Shown here: piece by piece, positions 8,160 through 19,000 of the stretch | How the letters are laid out: the number at the start of each line of letters is the position of its first letter | Numbering within the stretch: position 1 is the stretch's first letter | Translations under genes and position numbers: made by a program | The notes under the pieces: generated by a model | The model's database searches: none | Told to the model about the DNA's origin: nothing | What the model saw: the letters and a program-made list of their open reading frames with translations, nothing else | Source: Pseudomonas migulae NBRC 103157 | GTDB taxonomy: Bacteria > Pseudomonadota > Gammaproteobacteria > Pseudomonadales > Pseudomonadaceae | DNA length: 64,000 nucleotides | Reading direction: 5' to 3' | Assembly: GCF_002091715.1 (NCBI RefSeq) | Contig: NZ_BDAG01000022.1 | Coordinates: 1 to 64,000 of the forward strand

Positions 8160-8222
8160 GCCCGATACGATGCGTCGAGCGTTGAGGTGAAACAGGTGTA
8201 AACCTATTTCAGGAATAGACAC
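8160..8222. repeat. Diverged copy of the 1255-1315 gene-end sequence
   Basis: The stretch ending in GGTGTAAACCTATTTCAGGA also occurs at about 1290-1312, where it forms the end of the hydrolase gene and its terminator. Both copies start with (T/G)ACAAAAC(G/A)CCCGAT. Here it sits downstream of the minus-strand gene at 8262-8642 and can form a weaker hairpin, so it may be a shared terminator module. The 8017-8261 gap shows no gene. Confidence 0.45.
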
Positions 8223-8261
8223 AATAAATCCGTCCCTTCTCTCCGGGAAAATCCTTAACTG

Positions 8262-8642
8262 CTAAGCGACAAGCTCAACATAACTCGACTCCCCACCGCC
8301 CGTCGCGCCCGACAACCAACCCCAAACGAAACTCAGAGTGGTGCGTCCCGCGTGATCAACGCCTACCGTGCCACGCGACCAGCCGGCAAGCATTTCCCCT
8401 TCCGTAGTCAGGCACTGAAAAAGAAGCTCAATGGTATCGGGGCCCGTGACGCGTCCGACTTGATGACCCATGCGAATCCGGCCGCCTTGGTAAGTGCCTG
8501 AAATGGCCTCTTCCTCGACATGGTAATGAAATACGGTGCCCGCACCGGATAGCCCTTGGGCGTTGTCCGCTACCGTAAACCGGCGATTGTTCAAACGCTC
8601 GCTGACTTGAGAAAAAGGGATTTCCATAAATATTGCGTCCAT
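8262..8642 (-). CDS. Small conserved beta-rich protein (often misnamed N-acetylglutamate synthase)
   Basis: It has 126 residues from Met1, or 121 from the alternative Met6 (MEIPFSQ). The pattern NNRRFTVADN...GTVFHYHVEEEAISGTYQGGRIRMGHQVGRV...IELLFQCLTTEGEMLAGWSRG...LSFVWGWLSG matches a widespread family of small antiparallel-beta proteins. That family carries the label 'n-acetylglutamate synthase' without support: there is no acetyl-CoA binding motif. It has no signal peptide and is monocistronic. Function is unknown. Confidence 0.65.
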   Translation of the reverse strand: MDAIFMEIPFSQVSERLNNRRFTVADNAQGLSGAGTVFHYHVEEEAISGTYQGGRIRMGHQVGRVTGPDTIELLFQCLTTEGEMLAGWSRGTVGVDHAGRTTLSFVWGWLSGATGGGESSYVELVA

Positions 8643-8847
8643 TTAGTCGAGATGTTCCATTCCAGCCTTCGATGATCCTAAGCCATTTCGACAGGCAACA
8701 ACCGCAAAAAAGCAGACACTCTTCGTCACGGGTCGCCCATTTCTCATCCATGGGTGAACAGGCATCACTCGGATGACTTTTCATGACGCCATCGAATTCC
8801 GAAGGCGCGGTCGTTACCATGGACGTCAACTCGGAAGGAGGCATGCA

Positions 8848-9303
8848 ATGGATCTGAAGTTCAGTCACGTCGATGTACTGGTCGAGAATCTCGAAGAAGC
8901 CTGTGATTACTACGCACGGATACTGAAAGCCAGGATCTCCAAGACGCTCGTCTGGGAACGAGGTGGCCTGCATGTGCGCTATGCGATTGCGCTGATCGGT
9001 CAGGAGCGTTTCATGTTGGTACAACCGTTGGCGGGGAATCTGAGGGAGCTGTTGGACGCCTCGGGCGAGGGAATGATTTATCGCCATTGCTACTCGACAC
9101 CGGACATCGAGAAGGCCTATGACGAATTGATGGCTGCCGGTGTTCAACCGGAAGACGAAAACGGCAAGCCTTTGGCCCGTGCGCACCTGCAATCTCCGTC
9201 CGGGACACGCATCATCTGGTTGCCCAAGCGCTTCGGGCACTTCTCTATCGAGATCCTGGAAACCAAGGCGCTGGAGGCATTTGTCGAAGCGGCATTTGCC
9301 TGA
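8848..9303 (+). CDS. VOC-superfamily (glyoxalase/bleomycin-resistance fold) protein
   Basis: The ATG at 8848 has an ideal AAGGAGG seven bases upstream. The 151-residue product begins with the VOC strand KFSHVDVLVENLEEACDYYARIL (metal-site His7). A second half has YRHCYSTPDIEKAYDELMAAG and ends SIEILE with a Glu at the usual metal position. The pattern resembles methylmalonyl-CoA epimerase or glyoxalase-like enzymes more than gloA. The substrate is unknown. Neighbours give no pathway clue. Confidence 0.8.
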   Translation: MDLKFSHVDVLVENLEEACDYYARILKARISKTLVWERGGLHVRYAIALIGQERFMLVQPLAGNLRELLDASGEGMIYRHCYSTPDIEKAYDELMAAGVQPEDENGKPLARAHLQSPSGTRIIWLPKRFGHFSIEILETKALEAFVEAAFA

Positions 9304-9633
9304 GCACGTTCAAACTCACTGTTGTGCCTACGCCGGCCAACTCACCATGCGATGCTACTTAAAGCTATCTGCGATATTCCCCACGATCAGAGAAATCCCC
9401 CATAAACGGGCTGTATTACCCGCATCCTGTGTCAACTTTTATTGGCCAGGAAAGCAGATTGCGCCGCCAGCGGGGAGTTATGCGCTGTTTAATTTTCTGG
9501 CATAGAGAATGCTGTGCGTTCACTAGTGCATCAATTGAACGTTTGAAGTTGTCAGCACGGGCAAAACAGCCTGCAAAAACATCTGAGCCGCAGATCCGCC
9601 GCGCATTGCCAGCCCTTTTGAGGAGTTACCCTC

Positions 9634-9729
9634 ATGCGAAGTCAGCCGCTGATCCTCACGTTGATACTCATGCTTTTCATCTTCTGGATAGGGGTAGCCT
9701 GGAGTCTGTTCATCTTTTTCAGCAGTTAA
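9634..9729 (+). CDS. 31-residue single-span membrane protein
   Basis: A short gene with AGGAGTT eight bases before its ATG. The product is MRSQPLIL...FFSS, almost entirely one hydrophobic helix (LILTLILMLFIFWIGVAWS) after a short N-terminus with one Arg. The good ribosome site and the coherent transmembrane helix argue for a real small membrane protein. No family is recognised. It sits alone in the 9304-9962 stretch, which otherwise shows no gene. Confidence 0.5.
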   Translation: MRSQPLILTLILMLFIFWIGVAWSLFIFFSS

Positions 9730-9962
9730 GCGTTGTTTCTGTTGCAGACAAGATGAAGTCCAGATCGAAGGCCGGAATATCTCAGGTAACAGAAGCGCGA
9801 GAGAAACCAAAAGGCTGCTCATGACTCAGGCAGCCGACGTGTTCAAGGCTGAGTTCCCCTCTTTCCCCTCCCAAGTTAAATGTTGATCGAGCGTTTCCCA
9901 CGCTCCGACCTACTGGCGTGCCCGGTTGGTTCACGCATTGTCAGCCGAACTGACAGCCTCTT

Positions 9963-10000
9963 TTTGAATAAAAAGAAAGGGAGGGCATTGCTGCCCTCCC
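9963..10000 (-). terminator. Terminator of the giant peroxidase gene
   Basis: The stem GGGAGGGC-ATTGCT-GCCCTCCC (9979-10000) is followed on the minus strand by TTTCTTTTTATTC. It lies 42 bases after the stop of the 3607-residue protein. Confidence 0.8.
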
Positions 10001-10041
10001 CTGCGTTTTCCACGCTTTTTGCGACAGTACTGATCAGGACC

Positions 10042-13000
10042 TCAAGTGGCGAGAATGAAGTCTGTAGCAGTGACGGTTGTTGCATCGGCCACACCGACCA
10101 GGCGGATGGAGTCGGCTCCAGCGAAGCTGACCAGGGTATCCGCACCGACATCGGCGATGGTGACGTTGCCGGCAAAGGTCGCAGCCGTGATGTTGAACGC
10201 GGAGATATCGAGCCGGTCCTGGCCTCCTCCCGCGATGGCATCGAAGCCGATGATCTGATCGACCCCGAAGCCCGCTGAGAACATGAAGATATCGTTGCCA
10301 TTGCTGGCAACCATCATGTCGTTGCCGGCACCGCCCGTGACCGTATCGTTGCCGTTACCGCCATCGATAAAGTCATCGCCGATGCCACCCAGCAGGGTGT
10401 CGTTAGCGTCACCACCGAGCAGCGTATCGTTGCCGTCGCCGCCCTGGAGCAGATCGCTGCCGGTACCACCATCCAGGCTGTCGTCACCCAGCCCACCGAG
10501 CAGCGTGTCGTTGCCTGCCCCGCCATTCAATGTATCCGCCCCGTCACCTCCGTCGAGGCTGTCATCGCCATTACCGCCGTTCAGGGTATCTGTACCAAGG
10601 CCACCGAACAGTTGGTCGTTGCCGGCGTCGCCATTCAGTGTGTCGTTGCCGCTGTTGCCGTTGAGGGTGTCGTTGCCGCCACCACCATTGAGGGTGTCAT
10701 TCCCCACCCCGGCGGTGATGACGTTGTTCAACCCGTTGCCGCTGCCAGCGAAGTTGCCGACGCCGGTGTAGGTCAGGTTCTCGACATTACCGCCCAGCGT
10801 GTAACTGGCCAACGAAGTCTGCACGGTGTCCGTACCGCCACCCCCCACCTCGACCACCACGTCTGTGGCTGCATCGACGATGTAGGTATCGTTGCCCGCG
10901 CCCCCCACCATCCGGTCAGCACCCGCACCGCCATCGAGGAGGTCGTTACCCACCCCGCCGGTGATGGTGTTGGCCAGTGCGTTGCCGGTACCGGTGAAGT
11001 TGCTGGCGCCGGTATAGGTCAGGTTCTCGACGTTGGCACCGAGCTGGTAGTTCGTGAAGCCGGTCTGCACCAGATCGGTACCCCCCCCCAGCGCCTCGTT
11101 GACGAGGTCGCCGACGTTGTCGACCACGAACGTGTCGTTGCCGGCACCGCCGTTCATGACATCGGCGCCGAGCCCACCATTGAGGGTGTCGTTGCCGTCC
11201 TCGCCATTGAGGACGTCGTCGTCGTCTCCGCCGTTGAGGATGTCGTTGCCTGTGCCGCCAAACAACTGGTCGGCACCGGCCAGGCCATTCAGCGTATCGC
11301 TCCCGCCCAGGCCAAGCAGCACATCGTTACCGGCGCCACCGGTGAGGGTGTTCGCCTGTGCATTGCCCTGCAGCACCACGCCACTCAGTACCGCAACCGC
11401 CGCGGTTGCTGCGGAAGTCAACGACTCCAGCGCACCGAAGCCGTCGGTGTAGCGCACGATCACCCGTATTTGCAGGTTGCCCTGCGCCACACCCGGGGTG
11501 AAGGTCGAGGCCGTCGCGCCATTGATGTCGGTAAAGGATGTGCCAACACCTTGCTGCCATTGGTAGCTGAAGGTACCCAGCCCGTCCGCATCGGCAATCC
11601 CCGCCGTCAGCGCCGTCAGCACCTGCCCTTGATCCGGTGTGGTATCGCTGATCAGCAACGCGCCTGTCGGTGCATCGTTGACGTTGTCCACCGGCCCCAG
11701 GATGTTGGACGAGACGCTTTCGGCCACACCGAAGTTATCCACGTAACCGATCATCACGCGCACTTCCTGGCCGACCTGAGCCTGACCAAGCGCGAACGTG
11801 CTTGCGGTAGCGCCGTCGATGTTGACGAAGCCAAGCCCGTCGTTCGCCTGCCACTGGTAGGTGAACTGCGGATTGCTCAGACCATCGGCGTCGACGATGG
11901 TCGACGTGTCGGCGGTCAACAGCTGGTTCTGCACGGCAAGCCCGGTAACGGTCGCCCCTTCGGTCGGTTCACTGTTGCCGGACGAGTCGACGATCTCCAG
12001 CGTGCCCTGGCCATCCTGGTACACCGCACGGACACGGATGTTCAGACCTGCCTCATCCGGCCCCACCAGGAAGGTGCTGCCAGTCGCCCGCATTGCCTCG
12101 CCAGCGGCGATAAAGGTGATGTCTTCATAGACCCCCGTTCCAGGAATGGTTTCGACCTGCCAGTAGTAAGCCACCCCACCGGTCACTGCACCGGTCGGAT
12201 TGGTCGCGCTCTGGCTATCCACGTCGCGTACCGCCGAACCGCTGACGCGCAGCAACTGGCCGGCGACAGGCGTATCTTCACGCACGCCGGTAGCCGCATC
12301 GAGGATGGCCAGATGACCCGATGGGTCGTTGTTTTGCGCAGTGCCCACTCCGGACGATACCGCCACGTCAGCGAACTGCAGACGCTCGATGCCCGTCAGG
12401 CGATCGACGCCATCACGCCCTGCCACCGAGTCGGTCACAATGACCGTGTCACCATCGATCTCGATGCCGTATTCCCCAAGGTTTCCGGAGTACAGCGCCG
12501 TGTCGAAGCTGTCATTGCCGGTCAGAATCTCCCGCACAATGACCAACTGGCCCGGGTTGTAAGTACCGTTCAACATGAACGGCACCAGCGGCTCCATGCT
12601 GTCGAACGTGGCGATTTCCGCGCCAGTGCCATCAGCGTTCGCCCGTACGCTGATGCGTACGTTCAGCCACTTGTCGCCGTCGATGATGTCGTCACCGCCG
12701 CGACCTTCGATCAGGTCGCTGCCGCTACCGCCGAGGATGATGTTGCCGCCATCGAAGAACGTCGCACCGTCAGGCAGCAGATCCGCCAGGCCGTTGATCA
12801 GATCGATGTTGGTCAGCACACTGCCGGTTGCACCCGCAGTAGGCAGCGACGTGGCGTCTTCGTTATCACCGCGCAGGAAGTCACCGTGGGACGAACCCGA
12901 CAGACCTTCCATGATGTCGAAGCGCACCAGCGCCGAAGCTCCCGAACCCGGCATCGTAGGAACATCGAAAAAGCGGTCCGTGTAATCGATGGTCACGCCC

Positions 13001-16000
13001 TGGGCAAGCCCCTTGAACGTTGCCCAGTCAAAGCCTGAGCCACCGATATAGCGGTCACCCAAACCGAGACTGCCGACCATGATGTCGTCGCCGCCCTCGC
13101 CATTGAACTTGTCGTTCTCGTTACCGCCGATGAACACATCGTGGCCGATCACTGGGTCGTTGCCCGCCGGGTCGAAGTTGTCGCCAGGTGCACCGTCCGA
13201 CGTGCCCTTCTCGATCCAGTCGTCGCCTTCGTTACCCATGTCCTGTTCGTTGGCTTTGCTGCCCAGGATAAAGTCGTTGCCCTGGCCGCCAATGGCTTCG
13301 GACGCATCCTCACCGGTCACGATGAAGTCACTGCCGAACCCACCGATGATCAGGTTGACGCCGTTACCACCGTGCAGCACGTCGTTGCCGTCGCCACCCT
13401 GGATGTTATCGTCGCCGCCCTTGTCGGTGATGATGTCATCGCCGGCGCCACCGCGCAGTTGGTCGTTGCCGTCACCGCCTTCGATGCGATCGTTGCCTCC
13501 GTCGCCCCAGACCGTGTCATCACCCTCACTCGAAATGAGGATGTCTGCGGCATTGGTACCGCCCAACACGATGTGCTCTGCACCCGAATACCGGATGTAG
13601 TTCGTGTCCGGCCCTGCGGTCAGCGGGTTGTCGCGGAACACCACCTGCTCGCCGTTCTCGCCAAGCGGATCGGCGTTGCCCAGGCCATCGTTGTACTGCT
13701 TGCTCTGGTCCCTTTCCAGATAGAACCCAGGGTCCGAGAACACCAGGCCCGGCAAGTGCGTGGCCGAGGTGTTGGCCATGATCAGCTTGGCGAACGAGTT
13801 GCTTTCAAGCTCGGCATTCATCGACAGGCCAGCGGTACGTTCCAGGTAGTAGAAGCGGTCGCCGTCCTGCAGTTTTTCCAGCTGGTTCTCGAACACGAAG
13901 TTGAAGGTCGAGCCGAGCATGCCGCCGAACGGCGTTTTCGCTTCGGCCAGGCCACCAATCCAGAGATCGATGGCATCGACCCCCGTGATCGTCACACCCT
14001 TCAGGTCGTCGGCAGTTCCCAGCACGCCATCCTTGCCGGCCCGCGTTACGTTGGCCCAGGTACCGGTGCCGTTGAGGAACTCCAGGCGGTCAGCCGGCGC
14101 ACCCGTTCCACCGAAGACCAGCGCCATGGCCGCAGCGCGCTTGTCTTCCAGCGTGGTCGCCGCCGTGATCGACTCATGGGTGCCATAGGCCGCGATGAAG
14201 TTGATCAACGACTCCGGATGTTTGAGGTGCTGCACCAGGTCGACCCAGCTGGTGTATGGCTTGAGTTGGGTATCACCGGTTTGGCTGTAGATGTCGCGGC
14301 GGATCGCGTTGAGTGAGGGAATCCCCACGTCGCGGCCACGGGCGATGTTGATCGCCGGCAGGTCGAGCGGCAGGCCGAGCAGGTTGTTGCGCAGCGCCTC
14401 GGTGACGAACTCGTCGATTTCGTTACCGGCTTGCCGAGTGATCCCCCGCACGATCGCACTGGTTGCGTCTTCTGGCGTCACGCCACTGGCGGCGTACGCC
14501 AGCGGGTTGAGGAACGCCGCGATCAGGCCGAGCTGCTGATCAGGATCAGCACTGTTCGGATCGCCGACCACGTTGAAATCGACGTCGAAACGATCGACAG
14601 TCTCGGTCAGCATCGAGTGGCCAAACCGGTACACGGTGTGGGCGAACTCGGCGACGATCGAGGCATCGAGGTCCACGTCATAGACCTGGGTCGGTGCGAA
14701 GAACAGGTCGATGTTAGGCTGGATGGTCCGGGCAAACTCCTCGAACACCAAGTGCTGATACTGCATCTCGGTGCCGAACTTGGCCGCCTGGAACAGGCGC
14801 TCACCATTCCACACCAGGGCATCGATTTCCGCCTGGTTGGCTGGCAACGCGCTCACTGGGTTGAGCAGCCATTCGTTGAGGAACGCCACGTCACCCGAAT
14901 CGAGCACGGTGTCCTTGGTTTGTGCGACCAGCCGATTGTGCTCGGAGTGGAAGATCGCATGCACCGCGGTCAGGCCAATGTTCTCGTTGACCCGGCCATC
15001 GCCAGCGATGTAGTGCGCATCCAGCAGCTCGTTGTCGTAGGCCAGGTTGGCCCCGGTCTGCGGATTGAACGGCACGTCGTTGCCAATGTCGGAATCCGCG
15101 TCAGGCGCGAGCACGCCACCACTGAACACCGGCGCTGCATTGTGGGCAATGTCGGCGAGGAACTGGTGACCGGTGCGCACAGCATTGGTGAGGTCAACGG
15201 GAGCAAGCGGATTGCCCTCGACAAGAACGTCATCCGCCGTGCCGCCAAGCCCGTCAGCCCCCTTCATCACAACCATCGGGAAGCCGTTTGGCCCCTTGAT
15301 GAAATTGCCATAGGCGTCAGTCGCCAACAGCGGCGCGTTATCGACGTCGGCATCGGTCAGGTGGATACCCAGAATGTCGTTGGCTTGCGCCTTGACCACT
15401 TTCCAGGTCGCCATACCGCCGATTTCGCTATCGTCTGCGGTACCAAACTTGCCGTCCGCCCCCAGGTCACGGTTGGTGATCAGCCTGCCCGTCGCGATGG
15501 GGCCGTCGTCGGTCAGCAGATAACTGCGCAGGAACACCTGATGCGATGGGTGCGAGCTGTAGGTCTGGTTCTGGTCCACGAACGGCGAGGTGGTGTTGGT
15601 GTGTTCATGGATATCGTCGGCCGTGCCGAGAACGCCATCCGCCCCTGGCAGGTTGGTGGCGCGGGTGAGCACCATGAAGTTGGTGTTGCCGCCTGGCACA
15701 TACAGCGGATCATCCGGTTGCAGCGGGATGAAGATGGTGCCCGAACCGCCTTTGGTCACCAGGTCCAGACCGTGATCGAAGAACTGCCCGAAGAAGGTCA
15801 TCCAGGCGTTGAACGGCGCAGACAACCCGGCATCCGGCGCGGTGTTCTCGAACATGTACACGTCGTGATCGTCGCCAGTACCGAACTGACCATCCAGGCC
15901 CGGGCTGGCGACGATGCGTACGCCATCCTTGAGCACGTCGTCGTTACCCGGCGTGCCGAAGTTGAGCACGCCGTCCGCGCCCACGTCGTAAGCCGTGGCA

Positions 16001-19000
16001 TAAGCCGCCGGATTGTTCGACGTCTGGTCGACAATCAGATTACTGATGGTGCGCGGCTGCGAGTCAAACACATTGCCGCTGGTCTGCTGATACGACGAAC
16101 CCGGAATGGCCGGCGAACCGGGGCCAAAGAACCCCGCAGGCGCACCTTCCGCCGGGTTGAAGACCGGATCGGACACACGCGGGAAGACGTTATCGGCGGC
16201 ACCAAACTCGGTGTTATTGATGCCGTTGAGGTTCATCAGGTTGTTGTTTGAGCCGTCGACCGCGCGCAGGCCCAACGGCGCGCGGATATTCGGGATCAGC
16301 GAGAGAATGTCCTGACCGGCTGCGTCAGCCTCGGCAATCTTGATCTGATCAAGAATGAAGTTGAGGTCGGAGCGAACCATGTGCAGGCCCGCGCCACCCG
16401 CGGTGGCATCGACTACCGGTGCCTGCGCGGTCGGCACGACCGGCTCGCCGGGAACCACCACGCTGGTCGGTTGCGAGAACACCACTTCCGTCGTGCCATG
16501 ACCATCCTGGTAGATGGCCTTGACCCGCAGCGACAAGCCGGCAAGATCCGGGGACACTTTGAACGAAGTGCCGTCGGCACTCTGGAACGCCAGATCCCCC
16601 GCAGGCAACAGGATGATGTCTTCGAACACGCCACTGCCGGGGTTCGCTTCGAACTGCCAGTAGTAGGACACCGAGGTGTTGACGAGCCCTTGCAGGTTAC
16701 CCGCCGCGACGTTGTCGGCATCGCGCACACCGGCCATGCTCACGGTCAGCGTGTCGCCCACTGTAATGTCACCGCCGTTGCCATCCGTGACAGTCGGCCT
16801 GCCCGTTGGTTGCGCATTCTGCCCCGGCACCAGCACCCGCTGAGTGTCGGCGAATTGCAGGCGTTCGATATGCAACAGGGTATCGGTGCCGTCGCGTCCC
16901 GCTACGGTGTCGGTCACGGTCCAGACATCGTCCGCCAGGTTGGCCGTGCCACGGGTGTCCTGGGTCACCGTGTACTCGGACTGAAGCCCGGAGAAAATTG
17001 CGGTGTCGAAAGCCGCCCCGCCCGTCGAGGTGCCAGGCAGAATTTCCCGCACCGCCTTGAGCTGACCCGGGTTATAGGTGCGGTCCAGCATGAACGGAAT
17101 CATGTCGACCATGCTGTCGAAGCTGGCGATTTCGGGACCGGTATGATTGACGTCGTCCGGGGCATAAACGGCAATTCTGACGTTGATCCATTTGTCGCCA
17201 TCGATCAGGTCATCGCCCCCGCGGCCCTCGATCAAGTCACTGCCATTGCCACCAAGGATGATGTTGCCTGTGGCAAAACCGGTGGTCGGCAAGCCGGCGT
17301 CGGCCAGGAACTGCTCCAGTCCGCGGATCAACGCCACATTGGTCAGCGCACCGCCCGTGGCACCACCATGGTTGAGGATGGTGACCGCATCCACATCATC
17401 GCCTTTGAGCACATCGCCGAATTTGGAACCGGACAAGCCTTCGACCTCGGCAAAACGGTCGAGGATCGAGGCCGGCGAAGCGCCGACCGGGTTGAACACC
17501 CCGGTGTTCTGGTTCGGCGCGTTGCCATGTGGCTGCGCCAGCGCGGCGAGGGACAGGTCGACGGTCACGCCGACCTGGTCATTTTTGTAGGTCACCCAGT
17601 CGAACCCGGACATGCCGTCCATCTTGTCCTGGGCATCGCTGCCGACAAAGATGTCATCGCCACCCTCGCCAAGCATTTCGTCGAAGCCACCACCACCGAC
17701 AAAGATGTCGTTGCCGATCGTATCGTCGTTGAGCAACGGCGAGAAGTTATCGCCAGGCGCACCGTCCTGCGTACCCTTCTCGATCCAGTCATCACCTTCG
17801 TTGCCGGTAGGTGGCAGGTTGGTCTTGGCGCCGAGGATGAAGTCGTCACCCTGACCGCCGAAGGTGAGGCTGATGTCTTCAGTGGTGATAATGAAGTCCT
17901 GGCCGTCGCCCCCCAGGATCAGGTTGCCTGCGACCAGCATGCTGCCGGCCACGATCACATCGTTACCGTCATTGCCTTCCAGGCGGTTGTCGCCGAACGA
18001 GTCGGTGATGATGTCATCGCCCGCGCCGCCCAGCACCGCATCGTTCCCGGAGCCGCCTTCGAGGACATCGTTGCCGCCGTCGCCGTAAAGGGTGTCATCG
18101 CCTTCACTGGAGATAATGATGTCATTGCCGGCCGTGCCGCCGAGGACGACATGATCTTCACCGGTGTAATGCAGAAAATTGTTGTCCGCACCCACGGTGT
18201 CGGGGTTGTCGCGAATCACCAGCGGCACGATTTCCACGCCGTTGATCATCAGCCCACCCGTCGGATCGGCGCGGCCGCCGACGCCAAGGCCCGTGTACTG
18301 ATTGGCCTGATTCACTTCGAGGGTGAACGCCGGCGTCAGGAACACAGTGTTCGACAGGTGCGTCACGTCGGTGTTGAGCATGATCAGCTTGGCAAAGGAG
18401 TTGTTCTCAAGCTCCGTGCCGAAGTTCAGGCCCGCCGTACGCGACAGGTAGTAGAACCGGTCGCCGTTCTGCAACGCCTCCATCTGCGTTTCAAACACGA
18501 AGTTGAACGTCGACCCGAGCATACCGCCGAACGGCATCTTCTCTTCGGCGAGGCCGCCGACCCAGAAGTCGATGTCGTCGACGCCGCTGATGGTTACACC
18601 CGTCAGGTCGTCTGCGGTGCCCAGCACTCCATCCCTGCCGGCCGTCGTGACGTTGGCCCAGTCACCGCTGCTATTGAGGAAATCCAGGCGGTCAGCCGGC
18701 GCATCGGCACCACCGAATACCAGCGCAAGAGCAGCATCGCGTTTGCCTGCCAGCGTGGTCGCCGACGTAATCGTGTCATGCGTGCCATAAGCCGCGATGA
18801 AGTTGACCAACGACTCGGGGTGTTTGAGGCTGTCCGCCAGGTCTGCCCAACTGATGTAGGGCTTGAGTTGGCTGTCACCGGTTGTCTGGTAGAACTCACG
18901 CCGCGCCTCATTCAACGTGGGGATGCCTGTGTCGCGACCACGCGCCAGATTCAGTGCCGGCAAATCGAGCGGCAGACCGAGCAGGTTGTTGCGCAACGCT

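Noticed and set aside
9429..9824. Two overlapping frames of about 100-130 codons on opposite strands
   Set aside because: Neither has a ribosome site or a recognisable product; the 31-codon membrane frame within has both.
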